Assembly: GCA_031763025.1 (NCBI GenBank)
Contig: JASSKH010000017.1
Span: forward strand, 11,401,126-11,465,125
DNA length: 64,000 nt
Direction: 5' to 3'
Source of the DNA: Macrocystis pyrifera
Lineage: Eukaryota > Sar > Phaeophyceae > Laminariales > Laminariaceae
The position numbers and the translations under genes are program-made. Below are positions 55,019 through 64,000 of the stretch, piece after piece. Every line of letters begins with the position of its first letter. Position 1 is the first letter of the stretch. Below the pieces are notes generated by a model. It did no database searches and was not told the origin of the DNA. It saw only the letters and a list, made by a program, of their open reading frames with translations.

Positions 55019-55477
55019 TTAGCTGGGGTAGTGGGGGTCTGGGTTGTGGGACCGGTTACGGTGAGGGCAGATGAGGAAGGTCCTTGAGGGGAGGGGAGAG
55101 TGAAGTGTGGTGCCGAATGATCCCGAGCGTGGTGGGTGTTGGGAGTAGTTTGTCAACTGAGAGCCTGCCGTATGGTTGGCGTTGCCGTGGGAGTACTCGT
55201 TTTTAGAATGGGAGTTAGACCGGCGGTTGTTATTGAAATTGCCGGCAGAGTTGTGTCCCCTCGAGTTGGAACGCTTGGAGTAACAGTTCGAGTTCCGATG
55301 AGCATGGCGTTCACATTGTTCCCGACGGTATGAGGGCATACGCTGTTGCCACTGTTGAAAAGCGTAGCCTCCGTCGTTGAGCTGGCCGAGCCGGGGATTG
55401 AGCACACCTGACTTGTTTATGAAGGGACTTTGACACTGTGGTCCTGTCCACCGCAGTTGAGGAATACGCCACGCCAT
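55019..55477 (-). CDS. Element B nucleocapsid-like tail of gag
   Basis: The frame contains SPFINKSGVLNPRLGQLNDG and FQQWQQRMPSYRREQ, then about 60 residues rich in Asn, His, Arg and Ser. The first part matches LNPDLGMLGDDGEAFRRWEE in element A. A basic Asn/Arg-rich tail is usual for the RNA-binding part of gag. It overlaps the end of the capsid frame (55417-56346) by 61 bases in another frame, so a frameshift, programmed or degenerate, must join them. Confidence 0.6.
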   Translation of the reverse strand: MAWRIPQLRWTGPQCQSPFINKSGVLNPRLGQLNDGGYAFQQWQQRMPSYRREQCERHAHRNSNCYSKRSNSRGHNSAGNFNNNRRSNSHSKNEYSHGNANHTAGSQLTNYSQHPPRSGSFGTTLHSPLPSRTFLICPHRNRSHNPDPHYPS

Positions 55478-56346
55478 GTGCGAAGAGCAGCTCTAGCTGC
55501 AGCGCCAAAGAGAGGGCTCCAGATGGGGGGGTCGGTGGTCTCAAACGTGGTAGACACCATGTACACTTCGTCGAAGTGTTCGAGAGGCCAGTGGTTGTAA
55601 CCCAGTGTGAAAGGGTCAATGTCTGAGGACGTAGATACGTTCATGACATAGAGGTTGTGTTGGGAGCTATGTTGGTTTGGGTTGGAATGATTGCGCGAAC
55701 GTGTCTGCTGAGAAGGAGCCAATGTAGCTGGGGACGACGAAAACGTCGTGTGGCCTCCTGGGGATGTAAAAGAAAAATATTTCTCGCCATTTATGGCAGG
55801 TGTATTATTCGTAGCGTACACTTCATGAGCCTGCCACATGGCCGAGACCCATGGGAAAGGTTCTACCGCAGTCATCAATTCACCCGGGTACAAAACCGGA
55901 GTCAAAGCAAGAAACTGTCTACTAACACTGGTCAGCACTACCTCTAACACCATGGCGTCGTCAGGCTTAAAGACCTTTTCAGAACCTTGCACCACCGATG
56001 TCAACTCCCTCAAAGCCCGCAAATAAGTTGAATGCACTGTGCCCGTTGGTACTTCGAATGTCTGAAGCTTCTCGAATGCGCGGCCTTGGTCGCCGTGGTC
56101 GAAGTGCGTGCTCAGCAGACGCAAGAGTAAGCGAAAGGCAGTATGGCCGGCATTGTCCTTCTCCCGAAGGTGACCGCGCACCTGCTTAAAGAAATAGTTG
56201 ATAAGGAGGGAAATCGGGGAGTTGGTGCCTATCTTGAATGCTTTCCGGAAACACCGGTGAAGCGGGGTGATCCATCCTGGTGACCAACGCAGGGAGTCTA
56301 GAGTACCGTTCGGGGAGTCGTCACAGCGTGAGAGAATGTCCGCCAA
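55417..56346 (-). CDS. Element B gag capsid region (309 codons, intact frame)
   Basis: The frame opens ADILSRCDDSPNGTLDSL, has a helical core with TAFRLLLRLLSTHFDHGDQG and RALRELTSVVQGSEKVF, then AMWQAHEVYATNNTPAINGE, a Ser/Asn/Gln-rich linker, HWPLEHFDEVYMVSTTFETT, and ends with FLNCGGQDHSVKV. That last segment is zinc-knuckle-like with Cys and His present but the final Cys missing in this frame. Element A has a broken homologous copy. The codon just before the ATG-like start is in an open frame, so the true gag start is upstream. Confidence 0.72.
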   Translation of the reverse strand: MADILSRCDDSPNGTLDSLRWSPGWITPLHRCFRKAFKIGTNSPISLLINYFFKQVRGHLREKDNAGHTAFRLLLRLLSTHFDHGDQGRAFEKLQTFEVPTGTVHSTYLRALRELTSVVQGSEKVFKPDDAMVLEVVLTSVSRQFLALTPVLYPGELMTAVEPFPWVSAMWQAHEVYATNNTPAINGEKYFSFTSPGGHTTFSSSPATLAPSQQTRSRNHSNPNQHSSQHNLYVMNVSTSSDIDPFTLGYNHWPLEHFDEVYMVSTTFETTDPPIWSPLFGAAARAALRTWRGVFLNCGGQDHSVKVPS

Positions 56347-56381
56347 GGCAAGTTTGGCGCTAGTTATGAGTTGTTGAACTC

Positions 56382-57312
56382 CTACACAGTCGTCGGTTCC
56401 CGCAGGAAAAGGGAGTCGGAGATGAGCTCCAATGTTCGAGAGTCCAAGTCGATTTTCTTGCGGTTGACCTCAAAGTCGTGGGTACTAGCTGCAGTGATTT
56501 GGGGCGTAGTGGGAGTTGCGGCAGGGGGGACCGGTGCGGGAGTGGCGGTGACCGGAGTGGAAGCGGGTGCGACTGGGTGTTGAGGGAGTACCGATGTAGT
56601 GGGGATCGTGCTGTTTGGGAGAGGTGTTGGAGCCTGCACTGGCGCAGTGGGGATTGCGAGACCGGGCGCGGTAGGAAGCGGAGGGGCCTGGGCTGCAACG
56701 GAGGTTGCATGGGTGGGCAGATGGGTGGGGGTCGCTACTAACTTTGGAGGTAGTGGTGCAATGGAGATTGCGTTGTTTTGGGGGGGGGGCAGAATCCGGC
56801 AACGGTGCAATAGAAATTGTTCGACCGGGTGCCGCGGGATACGGAGAGGTCAGGGCCGCAACGGAAGCTGTATTGGAAGGTAGTGGTGGGGGAGCTACTT
56901 GATACTGTGGTGGTAGCGGTGTGATGGAGGCTGTATTGGGAGGCAGTGACGAGGGAGCCCCTGAATACTGAAGTGGTAGCTGTGTAGTGGGGGGTGCGGT
57001 ATAAAAAAGGGGGGTGCTGACCTGCAGCGGCGCATTTGGCTGTTACTGACCAGGCGGTGGGGCAATAGAGATTGTGGCGCCGGTTTGGGGGGCAGGTCGG
57101 TACTGAGGCGGTAACGGCGTATCCGAAAGGTTGGTTGCCGCAAAAGAAACAGATAGCGGGGCAATATCATGATCAGTCACTTGCCTGTTGTCCTCCGAGA
57201 TGTAGTCCTCGTCAGTCGACGAGAAGAAATAATCGCCATCACTGTGCTTCCGTGGGCGTTGTTCAGGCCGGGGGGAAGGTCCGCTGTTGCCGGACCGGGG
57301 GCGTGTTGTCAA
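56382..57312 (-). CDS. Element B gag Pro/Thr-rich linker
   Basis: Frames 57312-57043 and 56810-56382 are open, Pro/Ala/Thr-rich and built on imperfect short repeats around ATPTTP, SIAPLPP and IAPPP. The plus strand here shows repeated GGTAGTGGTGCAATGGAGAT-like segments. The second frame ends with DFEVNRKKIDLDSRTLELI, a charged helix leading to the capsid. It is probably a disordered spacer of the gag protein. Confidence 0.45.
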
Positions 57313-57528
57313 GCTGGACGGTTACGCGCGGCGGGCCGGGATGTCGGAGTTGCGGTTGTTGCGGTGGTTGTTGTTGTTCTCGCGATCATGGTCGTCGTCC
57401 GGGCGTCAGCGGGTGGCCGGTAGACGACCGTCCGAGCAACCCGTCATCCGTTGTTGCCGTTGACCTCGAGAGACGTTGTATTCTGCGACGGGCGACCAGG
57501 TATGGTGGGTGGAGGAGTGGAAAATCCT

Positions 57529-58373
57529 CTAAATTTCTACTAGCCTGAGGAGTTTGATCCGAACGTTGGAGTTAGTTACGTTCGGAAGAGTCTCAAGGGT
57601 CTGCTGGAGGGTGGTGGTTCCTGAATGATAGGAGCCTTTGATGGCCGAGGGGGCCGAGGAGATGGCTGCCCGACTGGCCTCCGGGACATCTTGGGACGAG
57701 ATCAGTTGGCTAATAAAAACGTGCAGAAACGCGACGTCAGAAAAATCCAAGACAAACCTCAGCGGGGCAAGGTTTCTCGAGGGAAAAGTAGGGGGAGGCG
57801 GTGTGGCGGGGGCGGGAGCTGAAAAGTCAACCGGGAGTGTCGAGGTAGTAGCCGGGTCCGTGCGAGGGGGAGTAGAGCCGAGGCCGGAAGTCGAGGCAGC
57901 GGCCGAAACCGCGCGGAAGGGAGTGGAGTCGAGGCCTTGAGAGGCCAGAGTCAGGGCATGTTTGGCCTTTAGTGAGGCCACCAGTTTCTCGGCGGGGTCG
58001 ATCTCGTCCCGCTCCCTCGCCTGACGCTACTGTAGGAGCCTCGAAAGTCGCACTTCATGCCTGGCGCGTTGTATATTATTATCTGCGAGCCACACCTGCA
58101 GCTCCGGGACGGACAGCTCGTCCTCCGCCAGTGTTAATGTTGTGGCGGGAGGCGGAGCTAACGTGGTGTCGGCCGGGGCCGGGGGTTGCTCTGGTGAAGG
58201 AGAGGCGAGGGCGTTTCCGAGGTGGGGAGTGTCGGAGCAGGCGGGGCTGTCGCGGTGGCGACGGGGGCAGCGGGCGAGTTGTCCACGTCGTTTGTGTGAT
58301 GACCGTCATTCTCATAACCTGAGGATGTCGGCTCGACGTCCACGCCATCCTCTTCATCTTTGATGTAGACCAT
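57529..58373 (-). pseudogene. Element B gag N-terminus with SAP-like segment, broken
   Basis: An ATG at 58371-58373 opens MVYIKDEEDGVDVEP, an acidic and then Pro/Ala/Thr-rich start. In another frame follows LAEDELSVPELQVWLADNN and RARHEVRLSRLLQ, resembling a SAP motif (a two-helix DNA-binding fold with a Leu-x-x-Trp-Leu pattern). This is interrupted by a TAG at 58027-58029, then EKLVASLKAKHALTLASQG and a further 130 residues. The SAP assignment is from pattern only. The ATG is the best candidate for the gag start. Confidence 0.45.
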
Positions 58374-59505
58374 TGTTGCTGTTGGCAGAAGCTCACGACA
58401 AGGGAGCGAAGGGAGGGGAGGAGGGAGGGGAGGGGAACAGGTGTGAGCCCTAAGAGTTCGTGCCATGTGGCGTAGCGAGCGGGGTGTATGTAGGGGGGGG
58501 GGCTTGGGGGTGTTGTCATCCATGTGCAAGCAAGGTTTGTAGCGGCCGGTCGCGGTGCTGGAGTATGTTCGTGTGCACCCTCCGTCCGCCTGAGTGGACT
58601 GTAGGCTCGTTCGGCGTTCTGGTTTAAGCCTAGTTATATTTTGGCTCAGGTGGCCCCGCTCATGTCCCGTGATGGAAGGAGGTATAGAGATCCGACCTTG
58701 TAGACTCGTCTGAAGAGAAAGTGTGGAGACACTTCTGCGCACTTGCCTGTAGTAACGGAGTGTAGAGACACTCCGTTTGTTCGCAACAGTATCTTGAATT
58801 TCTTGAACGACGCCAGCTGACTCGGGGGTTTCGTACTGGGAGGGGTGGAAAAGGGACCCATGCCCGGGTTGGTTTGGGAAGGCGGGAGTAATATGCCCGG
58901 GAGAGAAAGGAGAGGGAAAAACAGAAAAACAATAAAAAATAATGCAAAAGTCCGAAGGAAGGTAGGCACGGGAAGGTGGTGTCCGTTGAACGGGTGGAAA
59001 AGGGTATCCTACCAACCATGTACTTGACCCGCTTCGTGATTCAAAGACAAAACTCTCGGTAAAATCATCCTCCAATTGTTGACTCTGTGTCTGAAGACCG
59101 CTGTCGGTTGCTGTGACATTGAGAGACCGAATAATAGTACTGGTATTCGCGTCTTCTACGTCGCGAAGTGTGTTAGTAGTCGTCAAAGGTTCCGCTGAAT
59201 TTGTACCCGGAAAAGAATTTCCATCAGCACGGCTCAAAATCCCAGTCGCACCGTCTAAAATTCCGTCATATTTATTCGAGGCTGCAAAAACGTGCAAATC
59301 AAGGAAGAAAATGCTATTGGAAAGGTTCAAAAATTCTCTCGCATCGCCGAAGATTCCACTATATTCATCCAAAACTGTACAAGTGTGCATTTCCGGAAAA
59401 AAATTACGATTATGCCAGTCCAAAATGAGTGGTGTATCGTTGAAAATTTCGTCATAGTTTTCCAAAGCTGCAATAGTGTGCAAATCTGTGAAAAAAATGC
59501 AATTC

Positions 59506-59830
59506 GGACACGACGGAAATTTCGTCGACGGTAGACGGTAGTTCGTCTTTTGACGGTAACCAATTTGACGGAAACGGAGATACCAAAATATGCCGGTAAT
59601 ATCTCGGCGGTAATAGGACACGACGGAAATTCGTTGACGGTAGACGGTAGTTCGTTTTTTACCGGTAACCAATTTGACGGAAACGAAAAATCCAAAATAT
59701 GCCGGTAACATCTCGGCGGTAATAGGACACGACGGATTTTCTTTTTTGACGGTACACGGTAGTTCGTTTTTCGGCGGTAAAGCCCTCGGCGGAAAACGGA
59801 AAATCTTAATTCGCCTGTTTTTGGCATGTG
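59506..59830. repeat. 110-bp tandem repeat
   Basis: Units begin GGACACGACGG at 59506, 59616 and 59725, spacings 110 and 109, the third partial. Each contains GACGGTAGACGGTAGTTCG, CCAATTTGACGGAAACG and TGCCGGTAA. Confidence 0.88.
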
Positions 59831-60440
59831 TTGAATACGTGCGTGCCTCGCAAGCGGGCAGGCTCTCTTTTCTCTTTTCATCACGTCGAAATTGAGCAGT
59901 CTCATGCAAAGAACAACAACAAACACCGGAGAAAAGATAAAAAAAAGAAAATCAGGGGCTAGGCTCGACCGAGCCTCGTCTGACTCCCCCCCTCTCATCT
60001 GCCATTTTCCATTAGAAACCCAAACTATCATGAGTCGTCCCCGCCTTACCCACAACAAGAGCTGCTTGCCTACACGATGCGAACAACTGAAGAATGTAAT
60101 CGTATGAAGACTTTAGCTACTCGTGATCTCGCTTGGATGGTAACAGGTCGTAGCATCTAGGAAATCTCAACCACCATGTTTGCCCTCTGCAGCTGCGCCG
60201 CCGCCGATTGCTGGGCACTCTTGGCTACTCTAGCTCGTGCCTGCTCTTTCGCGGCGTCCAACTCGCGGACCTCGTCAACCATGTGCAAGTGGGCCTGGCA
60301 GGCAGGTGTGTGTGGGCGTGGTGGCGTGGTGGCAGGCACTCTCTGTCCACACGTCCACACGCACAGGTTCTCCCGAAAGAGAACCAGTGGGACCACCTGA
60401 CCAGAAAAGAAAAAAGAAAAAATGACATCCGGCACCTTGC

Positions 60441-60620
60441 GCGGTATCCAGTACTGACGGTGTCTTTTGGGCGGTATCCAGTGTTGGCAGTACTCTTCTG
60501 GCGGTATCCAGTGTTGACGGAACTTTTCTGGCGGTATCCAGTGTTGCCGGAACTTTTCTGGCGGTATCCAGTGTTGCCGGAACTTTTCTGGCGGTGTCAA
60601 GAGTTGACGGTATTTATTTG
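60441..60620. repeat. 30-bp tandem repeat, six units
   Basis: GCGGTATCCAGTGTTG recurs at 60441, 60471, 60501, 60531 and 60561, with a diverged unit at 60591; the period is exactly 30. On the minus strand it is open as a ten-residue repeat containing PPEKFRQHWI. A related 42-base pair of copies with GCCGGTAGACGGAAATAGTG follows at about 60619-60680. Confidence 0.92.
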
Positions 60621-61383
60621 CCGGTAGACGGAAATAGTGAATCTGTCGGAAATCTATTGCCGGTAGACGGAAATAGTGAACCTTAATGGAATTTTTTTGA
60701 CGGTGATGCAATACGGCGGTTGGTTGCTGACGGTAGACGGTATTTCGTTTTTAGGCGGTACTGCCCTTGGCGGTAGACGGTAACACGAAAGGTGCCGGAA
60801 AACCGCCGGAATTCCGGGACCGTCCACCAGGGCGGAAAAACAACGACGGGAAAATTTCCGAGCACCACCCTGAAAAATACTCCGTCGTACACTCCCACAG
60901 TACCGACCGACGCTTGTAGCCCATACGATTTTCACAAAACATATCTTCGCGATGAGGCCTTGTATGAAAAAAATTGCGAACATCCGGCACCTCGTTTTCC
61001 ACACCACAGTCATTTTGCGCGTGTAATGGACAGATTGCAGTTACCTCACCCGCTTCCACCCACGGACCTAGTCGCTCCGTCCACGAATAACGACTTGGAT
61101 AACGCACAGTTTGATGATGTTACTTTTTTGTCCGATTTCCTTCGGACAGAGCACGCAGTTCATTGGTCTTCGTTAAGTCCTGATGAGCTTGAAAATTATC
61201 TGGACCTCGTACGTACCGCGTCACAGAGAAACCTGAACGCAGTGCCCCCGGCTCCCTCACCAACTTGGTGGAACCTCACGAGCGTGACGTTTTAGAGAGT
61301 ATATTTTGCACTGATGACTCATCTGACGCCTTCGCAAAATACTATTCTCTCTGCTTTTCACTTCGCAAGGAGAGTATATTTTT

Positions 61384-61880
61384 GGACGCAGCTCCCCTGA
61401 GTGACGAATTTTTGTACGAAACATACGTAAATTCTAGTCGTCCTGATCGCACTTTTGTTTTTCAGATCTGCCAAAATACGCAGGTCCCCTGAGTGACGAT
61501 TTTTTTTACGAAACATAGGTAAATTCTAGTCGTCCTAATAGCACTTTTTTTTCCCATCTGCCAAAATACGCAAGTTCCCTGAGTGATGATTTTCTGACGA
61601 AACATACGTAAATTCTAGTCGTCCTTATCGCACATTTTTCGGATTTTCGAAAACACGCAGGTCTCCCGAATGATTTTTTTCGACGAAACATACGCAAATT
61701 CCAGCCGTCCTATATAATCGCATTTTTTTTTTCAGATTTGCGAAAACACGCAGGTCCCCCGAGTGATGTACGTTTCGACGAAACATACGTAAATTCCAGC
61801 TGTCGTAATCGCATTTTTTTCACATTTGCCTAACGTGCAAGTCTCTCGAATGACGATTGTTTCGACGAACCACCATATTT
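61384..61880. repeat. Tandem repeat of about 90 bp, five to six units
   Basis: The anchor ACGAAACATACGTAAATTC occurs at about 61416, 61508, 61597, 61683 and 61778, with a partial unit near 61865. Spacings are 92, 89, 86 and 95 bases; differences are mostly in T-runs. Units also share GTCGTCC and CGCAGGTC. Confidence 0.9.
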
Positions 61881-62330
61881 ACGAGATATTCCCGGCATAT
61901 TTTGGATTTTCCGTTTCCGTCCAATTGGGTACCGTCAAGTAACGAAATACCGTCTACCGCCAGCAAAATCACCGCCAAAGGCATTACCGTCCCGTCTGAG
62001 TTCCGTGTGAACTATCGTTTCCGAGCACCACCCAATTTTTGGTCTTCAGCCGTGATAGTTGGTGCGAGTAAGCGTTCAACGCAGCGGTAGTCGCTGACTG
62101 TCTCGACATGCAATTATTAGAATCAGCAACAGAGATGTGCTTTTCAGCGACTTCTGGTTCGTCATCGAAATCCAAACTATATATAGCTTCATGAAAAAGG
62201 ATGATCTGAGGTGAGATCACTACGGAAAGCTCGTCAGACGGGTCGACCATTGGAAACGCACGGACGCAAAGGCGAACGTTATTTAACAAGCGCAGGCGCG
62301 CGCGCTACGGCGGTCGTTTCTACAAGCGGG

Positions 62331-62350
62331 CGCAACGCGCGCGCGTTGCG
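62331..62350. promoter_or_regulatory. 20-bp perfect CG palindrome
   Basis: CGCAACGCGC is followed directly by its reverse complement. It lies in a short CpG-rich patch (62287-62363) within otherwise mixed sequence, about 230 bases inside LTR2. It could be a dyad for a protein or a leader hairpin. Function is not shown. Confidence 0.4.
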
Positions 62351-62577
62351 TTACGTTGCAGCGCTACCCAATCGAGAACACGAACGCTGGTAGACGGAAA
62401 GACAAAGACAGAAAAACAGGAAGAAAGACAAGGTACTTTAAAATACAGTGACTCGACTCATGCCAAAACAAAAAAAAGGAGGAAGGCTCACACCTAAAAG
62501 GAGGAGAAGGCTCGAAGAACAGGTCGAAGCAGTGGCCACGAGCAGAGATATAGTCCGTTAGACGCCGCCAAGTGTAT

Positions 62578-63292
62578 TGTGGGAGAGCAGTAAGGTTTCC
62601 AGGGGATGATGATCCACAGAAGAGGTGTGACACCGTTGTCTGTGCTTGGTCAAACTCAAACCTAGTTCTCATCCTTCGTATGATGGCGTTCTCTTAATAT
62701 ATTGATGCGAAGCTTGCTCAAAAGGGCAAGTGAGAAGAGTGAGAAGGGAGGGGGGAGGAAGCCGATGCTTTTTGAAGCCAGAAGTATCATCTGGCTTCAA
62801 ACGGCTGTAAACTACTGGCAAGGGTGCATGCTTTATCCTCAACTGCAATAGTACAAACACCCCGTAAGGGTGCATGCGTTACCCTCGACTTCAACAGGAC
62901 AACACCTCGTAGTACCTGACGTACGAACATACCACGTGCGTACATCTCTGTCTCCTCGGCTACTCCGATGCTAGTCTGCGTATCATTTCCGCAAATACAC
63001 ATACCTTATCCTAGACGGTAAACGGGATACGTGCACGGAGGAATACTAACCTGCGCACCGGTATTACAAATACAAGATGTCTTATTCCAGCCGGTAAAAG
63101 GAGTACGATCCAATTACTATTACGGGGGTCTATAGTTAACAGGACCTATGGCATACATAAAAACCTACATATCTAGGTATTTTTTACTAACAATATTTGG
63201 TCCTGTTTACTATGGTCCCCCGTAATAGAATAATACTAACGGTCCCTACTGGTGGTTGGTCTATTCACTATAAACCAGGGTACTCTATCACA
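62578..63292 (-). repeat. LTR2 (5' LTR of element B), with MITE inserted
   Basis: This matches LTR1 from TGTGGGAG to ATCACA. Its 715 bases include the 106-bp MITE and its TA duplication. Compared with LTR1 it has one copy of the 84-bp unit, an extra 11-12 bases near 62680, and a shorter inner end. Many single-base differences show that the two LTRs are not from a recent single insertion. Confidence 0.78.
63118..63227. mobile_element. MITE, copy 2 (TA target, 106 bp), inside LTR2
   Basis: The element is 63120-63225 with TA at 63118-63119 and 63226-63227. Ends read TTACGGGGG in both orientations. LTR1 shows the unoccupied site (ATTACTAGAATAAT near 46418-46431), which proves insertion with duplication of TA. 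It is near-identical to 16988-17092. Confidence 0.92.
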
Positions 63293-64000
63293 CCTGGACA
63301 GGTCTGCCTTTTAAGTCGGTAATCGTTCGTACTCACGTGTGTTGCTTGCTTTTAGCTATAGAAGAAGAGCAGCTTTATTCCTTTCGTGCACGCGGAGACT
63401 GAGACCAAGCGCGTGCGTCTCTGGGGAACCCCTGGTTTTCCATCTAAGATTCGCCTTCCAAGTACTACAAATACGTTCCGAGTGCCTGAACCCAGGCAAT
63501 TACCGGGCTTTCAACCTCATTGAAAGCAGTATCACAATATTCAGCTGCTCCGCGAATATTTACATATACCGATACATCGTCGGATGGCAAGCACTCTACC
63601 ATCAATATGCTCGGAGAGGAAATGTACAGCAGCAAAACGTGTTTCCGATCGTAGTCTACTACTGCTGTAGTATTAATGGTACAGCAGTATAACACTCGCA
63701 GTGTACCACAAATGATCAAATCGTCTCATGGAATGAACGAATCAAACCGCTGTCCTTTCCTCGCCCATCGATTGCATTGTGGACAGGAAACCCCTCTTCT
63801 ACTTGCTCAACTCGATTATTAGAATTAAGCTTTCTTTACTGAAAAAATCGTAGAACTCGCCGGCAAAACAATACCTGGTAACTATTAATACCAATAATAT
63901 TTTATAAAAAAAAAACAATCGACCCAGATCAGTCACATATCGAAACCAGCCACATGGTAGTAGTTATTAATATTTTCTGTGCTTTTTCAAGAGGCTAGTG
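63293..64000. other. Right flank, no gene supported
   Basis: A plus-strand frame of 117 codons (63339-63692) has a protein-like start but no recognisable motif and no homologue in the window. The rest is AT-rich. The sequence directly after LTR2 (CCTGG) does not match the left flank of LTR1, so no target duplication is seen. Confidence 0.35.

Larger units (their letters stand above)
58374..62577. other. Element B leader, minisatellite-rich, no gene supported
   Basis: A 4.2-kb stretch lies between LTR2 and the gag start, very long for a leader. It holds three tandem arrays (separate entries) and scattered copies of GACGGTAGACGG. The 583-codon minus frame at 59909-58158 and the 184-codon frame at 60711-60157 are products of the repeats and contain no recognised domain. 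Part of this stretch may be an unrelated insertion. Confidence 0.5.
46480..63292 (-). mobile_element. Element B: Ty3/gypsy element with NADAR domain, defective
   Basis: On the minus strand the order is LTR2 (63292-62578), long repeat-rich leader, gag, NADAR, protease, reverse transcriptase, RNase H, repeat block, integrase and a C-terminal extension ending near 47340. A primer-site candidate TGGCGGCGTCTAACGG lies a few bases inside LTR2. Gag capsid and LTR sequences are shared with element A, so they are one family. Every major domain is crossed by at least one stop or frameshift, so the copy cannot make its own proteins. The 3' LTR is uncertain; LTR1 is the only candidate. No flanking target duplication was found. 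Confidence 0.8.

Noticed and set aside
58158..59909. 583-codon minus-strand open frame
   Set aside because: Its first half is produced by the 110-bp tandem repeat and its middle has no protein-like conservation. Only the last 70 or so codons, from the ATG at 58373, are likely to be coding.
45799..63292. LTR1 and LTR2 as the two LTRs of one complete element B
   Set aside because: Flanks show no target duplication, no polypurine tract adjoins LTR1 on the element B side, and LTR1 already serves as 5' LTR of element A. Kept only as a possibility.

Overview
This is a window of a eukaryotic nuclear genome with low gene density. It holds widely spaced short exons with GT-AG introns of hundreds to thousands of bases, no operons or ribosome binding sites, and a right half made almost entirely of LTR retrotransposons. 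Long introns, fungal-type zinc-cluster genes and a Ty3/gypsy family with an unusual domain set would fit an intron-rich alga such as a brown alga. That is an inference; no single marker fixes the organism.

Left half (about 2.5-40.6 kb, minus strand): two collinear paralogous genes. Gene 1 runs from about 16.2 kb down to 3.8 kb or beyond; gene 2 runs from about 40.6 kb down to 24.4 kb or beyond. Five exon pairs can be matched between them, most with splice sites at homologous positions (3.83-4.00 / 24.41-24.58; 10.45-10.70 / 32.64-32.88; 12.06-12.17 / 33.24-33.34; 12.81-12.89 / 34.03-34.12; 15.83-16.21 / 40.44-40.57). Joining exons 1 and 2 of gene 2 gives a fungal-type Zn2Cys6 cluster with five of its six cysteines. 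Both genes look damaged: gene 2 has frameshifts and a Cys-to-Gly change, and gene 1 lacks a canonical second cysteine triad. Further exon-like segments lie between the matched ones. About 7 kb between the genes (17.1-24.4 kb) shows only simple repeats.

Intron 1 of gene 2 contains a nested insertion. An LTR element (35,015-40,369; 266-bp LTRs, target duplication GTTCC) has its left LTR split by a second, very recent element (35,273-37,353; identical 232-bp terminal repeats, target duplication GTAC). The only gene in the second element is an integrase with a chromodomain.

Right half (40.9-63.3 kb): two related minus-strand Ty3/gypsy elements. Element A keeps a 5' LTR, a repeat-rich gag region and a broken capsid gene. 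It ends in an 18-bp fragment that also occurs beside its LTR. Element B has gag, then a NADAR (YbiA-like) domain, aspartic protease, reverse transcriptase, RNase H, a 54-bp tandem repeat block and integrase, all broken by stops and frameshifts. Its 4.2-kb leader holds three separate minisatellites. A 105-106-bp TA-flanked MITE occurs at 17.0 kb and again inside one LTR at 63.1 kb, where the other LTR shows the empty site.
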